Below are positions 1-11,743 of a stretch of DNA of 64,000 bases, piece by piece. The DNA is taken from assembly GCF_040958095.1 (NCBI RefSeq), contig NC_091156.1:19555202-19619201 (forward strand). The letters run 5' to 3'. How positions within the stretch are numbered: the first letter of the stretch is position 1; each line of letters opens with the position of its first letter. The position numbers were made by a program, and so were the translations under genes. The notes beneath the pieces were generated by a model, which saw only the letters and a program-made list of their open reading frames with translations, ran no database searches and was not told the origin of the DNA. This DNA comes from Procambarus clarkii. Lineage: Eukaryota; Arthropoda; Malacostraca; Decapoda; Cambaridae.

Positions 1-136
1 TTGCACAGCTGATAATAAATATATAAATATCTGCGGAGAGAAAACATATCTGCTCAGCAATTCTCTAAAAAGTTCGGTGTGTTTACTTTTGTCAAAGCTG
101 TGTAAGTATCAGGAAACAGAGAATGAATGAACCATG

Positions 137-309
137 AGGGGAAAGCGTTCAAGCCATTACGACTATATGGCACTTGGAAGGGATCAGGATAAGGATTTGG
201 GATGGGACGGGGAGGAATGGTGCCCAACCACTTGGACGGTTGGGGCTTGAACACCGATGTGCATAAAGCGAAACTGTCGCTCTACCGTCCAGTCCAAGTG
301 GTTGGGTAA
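137..309 (-). repeat. SINE-2 copy (tRNA-like)
   Basis: Read on the minus strand this gives a tRNA-like head (GGTAGAGCGACAGT, then a B-box-like TTCAA.CCC), followed by a body ending in GGCTTGAACGCTTTCCCCT. The same unit recurs at 3318, 3921, 5701, 28945 and 31510 in both orientations, which supports a dispersed SINE. This copy lies outside the inverted duplication. The rest of 1-477 shows nothing recognisable. Confidence 0.7.
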
Positions 310-659
310 GAAACAGAGAGAGAACAGAGCTTCCTTGTGAGTTGTAGTACTGAGTAGTTTACCGCCAAAAAGAAACTGCAAAACGTTGCTGAGTGCTCAG
401 TGTTGTACTCATATTGGGGGTCAGTAGAGGGTAGAGGCAACATCTTTAAGTTACTAAAGTGTACAGTTCTCTAGACTCTAGACTCTAGACGCGGAGATAG
501 ATATTTAAAATAATTCCCTTTATAGCCAGCAGTAAATGTAGGTTAGGATGAGCTTAGTTGAAGAGATTATGGCACCAGGATCAGCTCCCAGACTGTATGT
601 CCCACAAATGTTGGCGGTACACTGTTTACTGTATCTTAAAGTGCTTACTGCAGTACACC

Positions 660-800
660 AATATTAGTAGTGACCGCGGTCACCACAACTCTCACCACGA
701 TGACCACAATAGTGAGCCAACACCACAACTCTCACCATGATGTCGACAATAGTGACCGCGGTCACCACAACTCTCACCATGATCAGAAGAGAGCGGGGCA
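660..800 (-). repeat. Minisatellite, short allele (GGTGAGAGTTGTGG type)
   Basis: About three degenerate units containing CACCACAACTCTCACCATGA. The same array lies downstream of exon 2 in the right arm (36225-36700), where it has about eleven units. Confidence 0.8.
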
Positions 801-847
801 GTAGTGACCCAACAACACAACTGCCCCAACAACTGGTCACAACTTAC

Positions 848-1008
848 AGATGACGGGCCAGAGGTGACCCTTGAGGAGGACTTCGGCGTACACCAGCGGG
901 TTCCTGATAGCCTTAATGACCGCCTTGACGTCGTTACGACACGCCTCGTTCTTCACCACCTCGGGGTCCGTGGAGGGCAGGTACGCCCACGTCCACGCCT
1001 CCAACACC
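848..1008 (-). pseudogene. Inverted duplicate of NRF-6-like exon 2
   Basis: The 161-base segment matches exon 2 at 36047-36207 with one synonymous difference. Acceptor AG and donor GTAAG are retained. Its upstream partner, exon 1, is also duplicated at 5257-5453 in the same minus orientation, so the pair keeps gene order. No exon 3 equivalent is seen between this exon and the window's left edge, and arm homology ends at about 478. This copy therefore looks like a partial gene unless the sequence continues unusually beyond the window. Confidence 0.8.
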
Positions 1009-1018
1009 CTGACCCATC

Positions 1019-1129
<111 letters not shown>

Positions 1130-1364
1130 TACTCTATACAATACACTCAAAGCTTATCTGCAAAACATAAAATAGGTGACTTTTCTCTCTCTTGTAGTGG
1201 AAATACTAATTATTTGCGTCTGCAGAAGAATTTTCTTGGCGAGAAGACTTTGAAAGTCTAATGGGTGCCATTGACGAAAGTCTAAGGGGCTCCATTGACT
1301 AAAGTCTAATGGGTACCATTGACTAAAACAAAGTCAACGTGCCATGATTTGTTTTGCCGCTGTG

Positions 1365-1530
1365 AGGGGAGTCACTAGAGCAGCTGGAAGGGGTGAGGGG
1401 AGTCACTAGAGCAGCTGGAAGGGATGAGATGGTCACTAGAGCAGCTGGAAGGGGTGAGGGGGTCACTAGAGCAGCTGGAAGGAGTGAGGGGGTCACTAGA
1501 GCAGCTGGAAGGGGTGAGGGGAGTCACTAG
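1365..1530. repeat. Minisatellite, ~31-bp unit (short allele)
   Basis: About five units of GTCACTAGAGCAGCTGGAAG plus GGGTGAGGGGA. The right-arm allele at 35090-35705 has about twenty units, so the array has expanded or contracted since duplication. Confidence 0.9.
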
Positions 1531-2014
1531 AGAGCAGGAGGAGAATGGGACGGGTGTGAGGAAAGGCTCTCTGGTAGTCTGGAAAAGAGGGACTGAGCTT
1601 CATGATTACAAAAGTAATTGCGATTGCACTTTTATTTTCAAATGAACGTTTTGAGTGCATGAACTAGAGACATAAGCCTACAGAGTGCAGTGTCCAGAGT
1701 GCACAACAGAGCAGCCAGAACCTAACTGGAATTCAGTGACGCACAATGTGAGTTTTGTTATAGAATACCTCGAGTGGATCACATATTTGCGTTAAGTGTT
1801 AGGTAACTGTTGTGGGATGCCTTCTTGGGAAGGTCAGTCATTGGCCTATGGGAACCTGGAGACAATTACCAGTCTTCCTGTCCCCGAATACTGGAAACAA
1901 AGCCATGTAAAAAGTTGGAAGAATAATATTTCATTTTGTGGAGAGATTCCTGCAAAACACAGAGCTTGTGTGAGTGGTTGTGCTCTGTGAGTGACTGGTA
2001 TACCACGTTCCATA

Positions 2015-3315
2015 CCCTTCACCACCTTCCCTTCCCTTCCCTTCCCTTCACCACCTTCCCTACCCTTCCCTTCACCACCTTCTCTTTTCTATCCTTCACC
2101 ACCTTTCCCTACCCTTCACCACCTTTTCCTACCCTTCAACACCTTCCCTTCACCACCTTCCTTTCCAATCACCGACTTTCCTACCCTCCACCACCTTCCA
2201 TACCCTTCACCACCTTACCTACCCTTCACCACCTTCCCTACCCTTCACCACCTTCCCTACCCCTTCACCACCTTCCCTACCCCTTCACCACCTTCCCTAC
2301 CCCTTCACCACCTTCCCAACCCTTGAGCACCTTCCCTACTCTTCTCCACCTTCCCTACCCTTCACTACCTTCCATACCTTTCACCACCTTCAAAACCCTT
2401 CACCACCTAGGGAAGTGGGAGGGAGGGTCGGCCGGCCGACCGACCCTCGGTCAGTTAGGGAGCCGGTCGGCCGAGCGGACAGCACGCGGACTTGTGATCC
2501 TGTGGTCCTGGGTTCGATCCCAGGCGCCGGCGAGAAACAATGGGCAGAGTTTCTTTCACTCTATGCCCCTGTTACCTAGCAGTAAAATAGGTACCTGGGT
2601 GTTAGTCAGCTGTCACGGGCTGCTTCCTGGGGGTGGAGGCCTGGTCGAGGACCGGGCCGCGGAGACACTAAAAGCCCCGAAATCATCTCAAGATAACCTT
2701 CAAAACCCTTCACCACCTTCCCATACCCTTCACCACCTTCCCATACCCTTCGCCACCCTCCATACCCTTCACCACCTTCCCTACCCTTCGCCACCCTCCA
2801 TACCCTTCACCACCTTCCCATACCCTTCACCACCTTCCCATACCCTTCACCACCTTCCCATACCCTTCACCACCTTCCCATACCCTTCGCCACCCTCCAT
2901 ACCCTTCACCACCTTCCCTACCCTTCGCCACCCTCCATACCCTTCACCACCTACCCTACCTTTCACCACCTTCCCTACCTTTCACCACCTTTCCTACCCT
3001 TCACCATATTCCATACCCTTCACCACCTTCCCTACCCTTCACCATCTTCCCTACCTTTCACCACCTTCCCTACCCTTCACCACCTTCCCATACTCTTCAC
3101 TACCTTCCCCTACCCTTCACCACCTTCCCTACCTTTCACCACCTTTCCTACCCTTCACCATATTCCATACCCTTCACCACCTTCCCTACCCTTCACCATC
3201 TTCATTACCCTTCACCACCTTCCCTACCCTTCACCACCTTCCCATACTCTTCACTACCTTCCCCTACCCTTCACCACCTTCCCATACCTTTCACCACCTT
3301 CCCATACCCTTCACC
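2015..3315. repeat. Pyrimidine-rich minisatellite (CACCTTCCCTACCCTTCAC)
   Basis: A ~19-20-bp unit is repeated with frequent single-base variants. It is interrupted at 2457-2698 by a SINE-1 insertion. The inverted counterpart at 33040-34615 lacks the SINE. Long open frames here follow only from the lack of stop codons in the unit. Confidence 0.9.
2457..2698 (+). mobile_element. SINE-1 copy, near full length
   Basis: tRNA-derived head with A-box-like GTCGGCCGAGCGG and B box GGTTCGATCCC, then a conserved body (CTGTTACCTAGCAGTAAAAT, then GTGTTAGTCAGCTGTCACGG) ending in CTCAAGATAAC. Copies occur at 9080-9321 (minus) and 37055-37303 (plus). The insertion sits inside the minisatellite and is absent from the right arm, so it probably postdates the duplication. 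Confidence 0.85.
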
Positions 3316-3317
3316 CT

Positions 3318-3457
3318 TCGTCATGCAGGTCGGCGTTCAATCCCCGACCATCCAAGTGGTTGGGCACCATTCCTTTCCGCCGTCCCATCCCAAATCCTTA
3401 TCACGACCCCTCCCCAGTGCTATATAGTCTTAATAGCTTGGCGCTTTCCCCTGATAT
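3318..3457 (+). repeat. SINE-2 copy, 5' truncated
   Basis: Begins inside the tRNA-like head (CATGCAGGTCGGCGTTCAAT) directly after the minisatellite and runs to the GCGCTTTCCCCTGA end. The first part of the head is missing. Confidence 0.7.
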
Positions 3458-3600
3458 TATCTTCCCTTACAAAGCAATGCTGTGAATTCTTTCATTAGTC
3501 CATATTTTACAACGTGTTAAACAAATACATTATCGATAAACATCCTAAATATATTTTCGCGAAATTATGAAATATTATATAACCATAATTCCCAAAGAAC

Positions 3601-3703
3601 CTGGGTGTTAGTCAGCTGTCACGGGCTGCTTCCTGGGGGTGGAGGCCTGGTCGAGGACCGTGCCGCGGGGACACTAAAAGCCCCGAAATCATCTCAAGAT
3701 AAC
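3601..3703 (+). mobile_element. SINE-1 copy, 3' portion only
   Basis: Matches the SINE-1 body from CTGGGTGTTAGTCAGCTG to AAGATAAC. The tRNA head is absent. It is followed by three more minisatellite units like those at 2015-3315, suggesting that a SINE-containing segment of the array was locally duplicated. Confidence 0.75.
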
Positions 3704-3780
3704 CTTCAAAACGCTTCACCACCTTCCCATACCCTTCACCACCTTTCCATACCCTTCACCACCTTTCCATACCCTTCATA

Positions 3781-3813
3781 CCCAGAGACGAACATAATTT
3801 GTTCGTCTCTGGG
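3781..3813. other. Perfect 13-bp-stem hairpin
   Basis: CCCAGAGACGAAC and its exact complement GTTCGTCTCTGGG are separated by seven bases. It is isolated and has no counterpart in the right arm. Confidence 0.8.
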
Positions 3814-3920
3814 ACGTCGTTCGACTCTAACAAGCAGTATTACACAATTATAAAAGATAGACTGAACTCTTGTCTACTTTCCTAGATGACCACAGTTTAC
3901 AGTAAATTACAATAAATTAT

Positions 3921-4095
3921 CAGGGGAAAGCGCCAAGCCATTACAGCTATATAACACTAGAAAGGGGTCAGGGTAAGGATTTGGGCTGGGGCGGGGGGAA
4001 GGAATGGTGCCCCAACCACTTGGATGATCGGGGATTGAACGCCGACCTGCATGAAGCGAGACTGTCACTCTACCTTCCACTCCAAATGGTTGGGT
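3921..4095 (-). repeat. SINE-2 copy
   Basis: Full-length minus-strand SINE-2. Its mirror partner in the right arm is the plus-strand copy at 31510-31758, so this insertion predates the duplication. Confidence 0.75.
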
Positions 4096-4435
4096 TATTA
4101 AATTGGGGAAAAGGACGCGTTCGACTTAAATTTTTCTTAAAAATTCTTAAAAATTGTCTTTAAATTCGACTAAAATTCTTAAAATGTAAATTTTAATTAG
4201 AAACAAATTTGTATGACAGTAGATGAAAACATGATATCTTTCACTTCCGTTATAAAACATTTTATCGACAGAAAAATCATCCAATTCCGAGATAACAAGA
4301 ACTGGCACAAGAAATGTTCCAATTAATTGCGCTTGAGTTCCAGTCTTGTGTTTGATAACAGTGTGATACTTAAGTGCTCCTTCAATGTCAAAACATGACA
4401 ATCTCTTTATTCTTTTGAGATACTTTATTTGGTAT

Positions 4436-4498
4436 CTCAAAATACCAAATAAATCCGTGACAATCAAGTGATTGTCACGGATATATTTGGTATTTTGG
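4436..4498. other. Local hairpin present in left arm only
   Basis: ATACCAAATAAATCCGTGAC is followed within a few bases by its near-exact complement ending ATATTTGGTAT. The right-arm equivalent near 31150 carries only one half, so a small foldback formed in the left arm or was lost in the right. Confidence 0.75.
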
Positions 4499-4636
4499 TT
4501 TTATGATATATTTAATATGTCAAGAAGTATATATTTAATATAAACAAGAGGTGGTAGAGCGAAAAATATAAATAAAGATATCACAGCAAAGATATAACAA
4601 TAATATTTACAATAATATAAAGATATCACAACAGTA

Positions 4637-4770
4637 ATCCGGTTGTAGAGTCGGGTTTGTTCTCGACGCACAATCGAGAATTCAGGATTCGAATCCCGGG
4701 CGGGACAGAAATGGTTAAGTACATTTTCTTTCACCTAATGCCTTTGTTTACCTAGCTTGATGTCAGAAAA
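4637..4770 (+). mobile_element. SINE-3 copy (tRNA-like)
   Basis: tRNA-like head with B box GGATTCGAATCCC, followed by CAGAAATGGTTAAGTAC and CTTTCACCTAATGCC. The mirror copy is at 30838-30965 on the minus strand, so it was inserted before the arms duplicated. Confidence 0.75.
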
Positions 4771-4784
4771 ACTCTGATGTCACA

Positions 4785-5240
4785 CCCTATTACCATAACA
4801 TCCCTGATGTCACACAATATTGCATGACAATACTGAAGTCACACCCTACTCCCCACGACATCCCATATGACACCCTAGACTCCCCACAACACCTCAGATG
4901 ACTCCCTATACTCCCCCCGACACCTCAGATGACACCCTAGACTCCCCACGACACCCCAGATGACACCCTAGACTCCCCACGACACCCCAGAAGACACCCT
5001 ACTCCCAACACCCCAGATGACACCCTACTCCCCACGACACCCCAGATTCCCCATGACACCCCCAGATGACACCCTACTCCCAACACCCCAGATGACACCC
5101 TACTCCCCACAACACCCCAGATCACACCCTACTCCCCACAACACCCCCAGATAACACCCTACTCCCCCGCGCCACCCCAGATGACACCCTATACTCCCCA
5201 CTACACCCAAGATGACACCCTATACTCCCCACGACACCAC
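4785..5240. repeat. Minisatellite, ~29-bp unit, in intron 1 equivalent
   Basis: About fifteen units of CACCCCAGATGACACCCTAC plus TCCCCACGA with variants. It starts within 20 bases of the duplicated exon 1 donor. In the right arm the array is split by a DNA transposon at 29861-30683. Confidence 0.9.
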
Positions 5241-5256
5241 AAAGACTGTGACTCAC

Positions 5257-5453
5257 GAGGACTCGTCATAGGGAGCGCCACTCAGCAGGAGTCTAGGGAG
5301 GCCGTCGGCCGCCCGCGTCGCAGGGCTGCCCAGCCACTCCTCCGCCCCCAGCATGAAGACCTCAGACGGTGGCCACGTTGGGTCTTGTGTCGCCGCCACC
5401 ACCACGCCGCTGACCAGCGCCACCGTGGCCGCCACCGTCCGCCACCTGTCCAT
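5257..5453 (-). pseudogene. Inverted duplicate of NRF-6-like exon 1
   Basis: Encodes the same 65-residue start as 29413-29609, with two amino-acid changes (Ala to Thr near residue 22, Gly to Arg near residue 53). ATG and donor GTGAGT are intact. About 430 bases of matching upstream sequence are also duplicated, so a promoter could have been copied. With exon 2 at 848-1008 it could give a short transcript, but the later exons are not seen on this strand. It is called a pseudogene because the gene appears partial; expression is untested. Confidence 0.8.
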
Positions 5454-5700
5454 CCTGCAGGAGTGGTGAGGACCCTGGTGAACGCCGCCACACACTGAGA
5501 TACACCGATAACAGCACTGAAGACGGACCTCATCCGACTGGTCACACAATCACTGATAAACTTGTGTAACTGATAATGAGCCGCAATATTAAGTTGAAGC
5601 GTCATCACCATAACAAAAATAACAAAAACATTCTAAGGTCCAACATCCAACTTTTTTTTGTTCAATTATCAGCACTTGGATGGTTCTCAAGCGGTCATTT

Positions 5701-5876
5701 CCAAACCACTTGGGCTGGACGGTAGAGCGACGGTCTCGCTTCATGCAGGTCGGCGTTCAATCCCCGACCGTCCAAATGGTTGGACACCTTTCCTTTCCCC
5801 CCGTCCCATCCCAAATCCTATCCTGAACCCTACACAGTGCTATATAGTCGTAATGGCTTGGCGCTTTCCCCCTGAG
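5701..5876 (+). repeat. SINE-2 copy at arm boundary
   Basis: Full-length plus-strand copy. The mirror copy is at 28945-29125 (minus). Arm homology ends a few bases beyond this SINE, in the shared CTGAGAATTCCCT. Confidence 0.8.
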
Positions 5877-5885
5877 AATTCCCTT

Positions 5886-6567
5886 CATGGGAACCATCGA
5901 AGATAGAGTCTTCAGTAGCAGACAAAAACCAACTGTATACTGCCGTTATGTAGATGACATATTCGTCATAGTCAAAGACTCAGATGAACTAATTGATCTA
6001 AAAAGCCATCTAGAGCGAGAGTCAGTACTCCGATTTACACATGAAAATAGTGAAAATAACAGTCTGCCTTTCTTGGATGTACTAATAACAAAAACAGGAA
6101 CCTCTTTAAGCACCAGCGTATATACAAAACCTACCAACATAGGATTATGCCTGAACGGTAAGAGTGAGTGCCCCCAAAGATACAAAACCAGTGTTCTCAA
6201 TGCTTATATTCGTCGAGCGCTTACACACTGCTCTGAATGGAGCAATGTGAGTAGAGAGTTTGAAAGAGTAACTCAGGTATTGGTGAACAACGGATATAGC
6301 AACACGGAAATAAACAACGCTATAAGAAGACGCCTGGACAGATGGTATAATCCTGAACCTAGAACAGAAACCACAACACCTCCAATAAAATTATATTGCA
6401 TATCAACTAAGCGCAGTGAACATAAAAAAGAAGTAAGAATCATGAAGGAAATAATCCGTAAAGGAGTAAAAAGCACTATTCCTAACCAAAACATAGACCT
6501 GATCATATTCTATAAAACAAAGAAGACTACCGAACTCCTTATTAAAAACAGCCCGAAGCCGACGGAG
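5886..6567 (+). pseudogene. PLE-B reverse transcriptase fragment
   Basis: Open frame covering the C-terminal part of a Penelope-like reverse transcriptase. The catalytic motif CRYVDDIF is at about residues 18-25, followed by LPFLDVLITK, YTKPTNIGLC and an R-rich linker. The RT N terminus and the GIY-YIG domain are missing. It is clearly related to PLE-A (21203-22465) but diverged throughout. The frame runs past 6567 into unrelated LINE sequence, a chimeric junction. It abuts the left arm of the inverted duplication, so the element may mark the rearrangement junction. Confidence 0.85.
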
Positions 6568-7520
6568 AACCCTTTACAGCAGTCAAGCTGGTGTCAATCA
6601 TGGAATCAACGTGAGACTTGCTAGAATGTTTTATGTATCACTTATACGCTCTCTGATTGACTACAATGCTCTACATCTCACACAGTATACTGACAAAGAG
6701 CTGAAATCTCTTGAAACCTTGCAAAATGAAGCTATGCGTCTCATCCTTGGGGCTACAAAGTCCACGAAAATAGTTAATATGAGAGCAGAGTTAAAATTAC
6801 CTACCATAAGTGAGTGAATTTTGTCTATTAGCACAGTTTTCGGCGTGAAGGCATTGAGTAGATCTAGACAACACATGAAGTTTCAAGCTAAACTTTCTAA
6901 TATGCTGCACTCACCTGAGGTCTATAGAAGAAGAACGAAATCTGATTATGAATTTTGGTTCTACAAGGTAGCCAACTCCATCAAAATATTAAACATGTAC
7001 CCAACTCAATTAATGATTAATCAACCAATTACTCCATGGGATAACTGAGATCTATCAGTTGATTTTGTAAATGCGCTCAAGAAAGATAGTGTGCACTCTA
7101 CATTATTAAAACAGTTAACACTAAAAAGCATCACTGAAAGTACTCAGAGTATGGGTAATGATGTTTATCAGTGCTATTTCGACGGCTCTGTAGAAGAAGG
7201 TGGACGATGTACCGGATGTGCATGTAACATATTTGAACAATGTTCTCTCGTACATACAGCAATGAAGCGCGTCAATGACTGGGCAAGTACAACTCAAACC
7301 GAACTTGCAGGCATATACCTTGCCACTGAATTTTTAAAAGACAAAGGCAGTGGACTTATATACTGTGACTCGCAGAGTGCACTCCTGGCATTGAACGCAC
7401 ATAGTAGTGACACCCAGAAAATAGTCAGTGATATTCGAATGAATGTTTTAGCTGCTAAAGAAAACAGATTTGAAATTAAATTCCTATGGATACCATCACA
7501 TGTTGGCATCTCAAGGCATG
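6568..7520 (+). pseudogene. LINE fragment: RT C terminus and RNase H
   Basis: Three frames separated by stops or shifts encode the post-RT region of an APE-type LINE (RLARMFYVSLIRSLIDYNAL, then LQNEAMRLILGAT) and a ribonuclease H domain. RNase H signatures are YFDGSVEEGG (first Asp), QTELAGIYLATE (Glu), YCDSQSALLAL (second Asp) and WIPSHVGISRHD (His and last Asp). RNase H in a LINE points to an I-like or related clade. It is truncated 5' at the PLE-B junction and 3' at a (TA)n plus FB element. It may be the missing 3' part of the LINE family at 18480-20103. Confidence 0.8.
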
Positions 7521-7536
7521 ATATATATATATATAT

Positions 7537-7924
7537 GTCGTACCTAGAAGCCAGAACGCACTTCTCAGCCTACTATGCAAGGCCCGATTTGCCTAATAAG
7601 CCAAGTTTTCCTGAATTAATATATTCTCTCTAATTTTTTTCTTATGAAATGATAAAGCTACCCATTTCAATATGTATGAGGTAAAAAATTTTTATTGGAG
7701 TTAAAATTAACGTAGATATATGACCGAACCTAACCAACCCTTCCTAACCTAACCTAACCTATCTTTATAGGTTCGGTTAGGTTAGGTAACCGAAAAAGTT
7801 AGGTTAGGTTAGGTTAGGTAGGTTAGGTAGTCGAAAAACAATTAATTCATGAAAACTTGGCGTATTAGGCAAATCGGGCCTTGTATAGTAGGCTGAGAAG
7901 TGCGTTCTGGCTACTAGGTACGAC
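7537..7924. mobile_element. FB foldback element, copy 1
   Basis: A 388-bp inverted repeat bounded by GTCGTACCTAG and CTAGGTACGAC, flanked by (TA)n. From the ends inward it carries AGCCAGAACGCACTTCTCAG, GCCCGATTTGCCTAATAAGC, an A/T-rich block on one side only, and runs of AACCT/AGGTT at the centre. It interrupts the RNase H frame of the LINE fragment. No coding capacity is seen. The compact palindromic, noncoding form fits a nonautonomous foldback element. Confidence 0.85.
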
Positions 7925-7953
7925 ATATATATGTATAATTTTTAAAATTAACG

Positions 7954-8520
<567 letters not shown>

Positions 8521-8523
<3 letters not shown>

Positions 8524-9079
8524 GCTGTATTTATACAATATATACAACAAATCAAGATTTAAAAAAAAAAGTTCATTAACATTAGCAACTTCTGCCTTAT
8601 CGAACGACTATATCACTGTCCTTGTTTCTGTGAGAGTGCTTATCTCTAGCGCGGCGGTACATCACTCTCCGACGTCTGATATGTCTAGTCAGTGATCAAA
8701 GGTAACTCCAATCTCTCCCATGTTGCTCCCACGGCCTCCACCTCCTTCTTTCAATCGCTTTTTTACAAGGTTCTAAATGATTCCTTATACAGGTTTCAAA
8801 TGACAGTTCATAAGTTGGCTAACCTAGCATATGGCGCTGAAGATAGCCCCTTGATGTGGGCTTCAGGGGAGAGGTCAAGTATATGAGTGTGAGAGATTTT
8901 GACTTCAGTTGCGCTTAAGTTCGTGGTCAATCTCGCTCCACGAGTGGATGCCAGATGTGAGAATATACTCAGTGCGATATAGGCAAGACCAAACGCCGGA
9001 GTCCAATTGCCTGGTGCTCCTATCATTAGGTCGTTGACTTCTCAATTGCTTGTGGCTATCTTAACGGGTGGCTATCTTG
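8521..9079. other. No recognised feature
   Basis: Mixed-composition sequence without a long frame, tandem repeat or SINE signature that I can identify. It lies between a TA tract and a SINE-1 copy. Confidence 0.5.
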
Positions 9080-9321
9080 AGGTTATCTTGAGATGATTTC
9101 GGGGCTTTAGTGTCCCTGCGGCCCGGTCCTCGACCAGGCCTCCACCCCCAGGAAGCAGCCCGTGACAGCTGACTAACACCCAGGTACCTATTTTACTGCT
9201 AGGTAACAGGGGCATAGGGTGAAAGAAACTTTGCCCATTGTTTCTCGCCGGCGCCTGGGATCGAACCCAGGACCACAGGATCACAAGTCCAGCGTGCTGT
9301 CCACTCGGCCGACCGGCTCCC
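9080..9321 (-). mobile_element. SINE-1 copy, near full length
   Basis: Minus-strand copy with a complete tRNA-like head (reverse complement of GGGAGCCGGTCGGCCGAG) and the CTCAAGATAAC tail. It closely matches 2457-2698 and 37055-37303. Confidence 0.85.
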
Positions 9322-9426
9322 GATCAATAGGTTCTCACACCAAATATAATTTTTAATATAATATAATAATAATATTTCAAATAAACCAACTGGAAACATT
9401 TTTTGAAAATCAAGAAAATTAATCGG

Positions 9427-9486
9427 CCTATTAGGCAAATCGGGCCTTGCATAGTAGGCCAAAAATTGCGTTCTGGCTACTAGGTA

Positions 9487-9488
<2 letters not shown>
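9427..9488. mobile_element. FB element, terminal fragment
   Basis: Only the last ~60 bp of an FB (from TTAGGCAAATCGGGCCTTGC to CTAGGTACGA), joined to (TA)n at 9489-9554. The fragment is broken on its inner side. Confidence 0.75.
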
Positions 9489-9548
<60 letters not shown>

Positions 9549-9554
9549 ATATAT

Positions 9555-9940
9555 GTCGTACCTAATAGCCAGAACGCACTTCTCAGCCTACTATTCAAGG
9601 CCCGATTTGCCTAATAAGCCAAGTTTTCATGAATTAATGTTTTTTCGTCTACCTAACCTACCTAACCTAACCTAACCTAGCTTTTTTGGCTACCTAACCT
9701 AACCTTACCTATAAATATAGGTTTGGTTAGGTTAGGTAGGGTTGGTTAGGTTCGGTCATATATCTACGTTAATTTTAACTCCAATAAAAAAAAATTGACC
9801 TCATACATAGAGAAAAGGGTTGCTTTATCATTTCATAAGAAAAAAACTATAGTAAATATATTAATTCAGGAAAACTTGGCTTATTAGGCAAATCGGGCCT
9901 TGAATAGTAGGCTGAGAAGAGAGTTCTGGCTACTAGGTAC

Positions 9941-9943
<3 letters not shown>
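9555..9943. mobile_element. FB foldback element, copy 3
   Basis: A 389-bp copy, ends intact, flanked by (TA)n. Here the A/T-rich block lies toward the right end, so this copy is inverted relative to copies 1 and 2. Confidence 0.85.
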
Positions 9944-9990
<47 letters not shown>

Positions 9991-9994
<4 letters not shown>

Positions 9995-11743
9995 AACAAG
10001 CCTGAATGGTCCCCAGGACATATGCAACTGAAAACTCACACCCCAGAAGTGACTCGAACCCATACTCCCAGAAGCAACGCATCTGGTATGTACAAGACGC
10101 CTTAATCCACTTGACCATCACGACCGGACATAATGAGGTGATAGCCGAGGCTATTTGAACCACCCCACCGCCGGCACTCGGATAGTTATCTTGGGCATAG
10201 CATTTTACCAAATCACCTCATTCTTTGGGGCAACACGTGAGGAACACAAATGCGAACAAGCCTGAATGGTCCCCAGGACATATGCAACTGAAAACTCACA
10301 CCCCAGAAGTGACTCGAACCCATACTCCCAGAAGCAACGCATCTGGTATGTACAAGACGCCTTAATCCACTTGACCATCACGACCGGACATAATGAGGTG
10401 ATAGCCGAGGCTATTTGAACCACCCCACCGCCGGCACTCGGATAGTTATCTTGGGCATAGCATTTTACCAAATCACCTCATTCTTTGGGGCAACACGTGA
10501 GGAACACAAATGCGAACAAGCCTGAATGGTCCCCAGGACATATGCAACTGAAAACTCACACCCCAGAAGTGACTCGAACCCATACTCCCAGAAGCAACGC
10601 ATCTGGTATGTACAAGACGCCTTAATCCACTTGACCATCACGACCGGACATAATGAGGTGATAGCCGAGGCTATTTGAACCACCCCACCGCCGGCACTCG
10701 GATAGTTATCTTGGGCATAGCATTTTACCAAATCACCTCATTCTTTGGGGCAACACGTGAGGAACACAAATGCGAACAAGCCTGAATGGTCCCCAGGACA
10801 TATGCAACTGAAAACTCACACCCCAGAAGTGACTCGAACCCATACTCCCAGAAGCAACGCATCTGGTATGTACAAGACGCCTTAATCCACTTGACCATCA
10901 CGACCGGACATAATGAGGTGATAGCCGAGGCTATTTGAACCACCCCACCGCCGGCACTCGGATAGTTATCTTGGGCATAGCATTTTACCAAATCACCTCA
11001 TTCTTTGGGGCAACACGTGAGGAACACAAATGCGAACAAGCCTGAATGGTCCCCAGGACATATGCAACTGAAAACTCACACCCCAGAAGTGACTCGAACC
11101 CATACTCCCAGAAGCAACGCATCTGGTATGTACAAGACGCCTTAATCCACTTGACCATCACGACCGGACATAATGAGGTGATAGCCGAGGCTATTTGAAC
11201 CACCCCACCGCCGGCACTCGGATAGTTATCTTGGGCATAGCATTTTACCAAATCACCTCATTCTTTGGGGCAACACGTGAGGAACACAAATGCGAACAAG
11301 CCTGAATGGTCCCCAGGACATATGCAACTGAAAACTCACACCCCAGAAGTGACTCGAACCCATACTCCCAGAAGCAACGCATCTGGTATGTACAAGACGC
11401 CTTAATCCACTTGACCATCACGACCGGACATAATGAGGTGATAGCCGAGGCTATTTGAACCACCCCACCGCCGGCACTCGGATAGTTATCTTGGGCATAG
11501 CATTTTACCAAATCACCTCATTCTTTGGGGCAACACGTGAGGAACACAAATGCGAACAAGCCTGAATGGTCCCCAGGACATATGCAACTGAAAACTCACA
11601 CCCCAGAAGTGACTCGAACCCATACTCCCAGAAGCAACGCATCTGGTATGTACAAGACGCCTTAATCCACTTGACCATCACGACCGGACATAATGAGGTG
11701 ATAGCCGAGGCTATTTGAACCACCCCACCGCCGGCACTCGGAT
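9991..11743 (-). repeat. 260-bp SINE-5 satellite, left (minus) array
   Basis: About 6.7 tandem units of exactly 260 bp, apparently identical to one another. Each unit read on the minus strand has an A box TGGTCAAGTGG and a B box GGTTCGAGTC about 50 bases apart, so the unit is a tRNA-derived SINE. The array begins directly at a (TA)n tract and ends at the symmetry centre near 11744. An 88-residue frame in each unit is a by-product of the perfect period and not a credible protein. Confidence 0.92.

Noticed and set aside
2457..2530. Functional tRNA gene
   Set aside because: The cloverleaf-like head is followed by a SINE body and occurs in many copies; the acceptor stem does not close properly.
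1936..3498. 520-residue Pro/His/Ser/Thr-rich frame
   Set aside because: It is a translation of the CACCTTCCCTACCCTTCAC minisatellite with a SINE inside.
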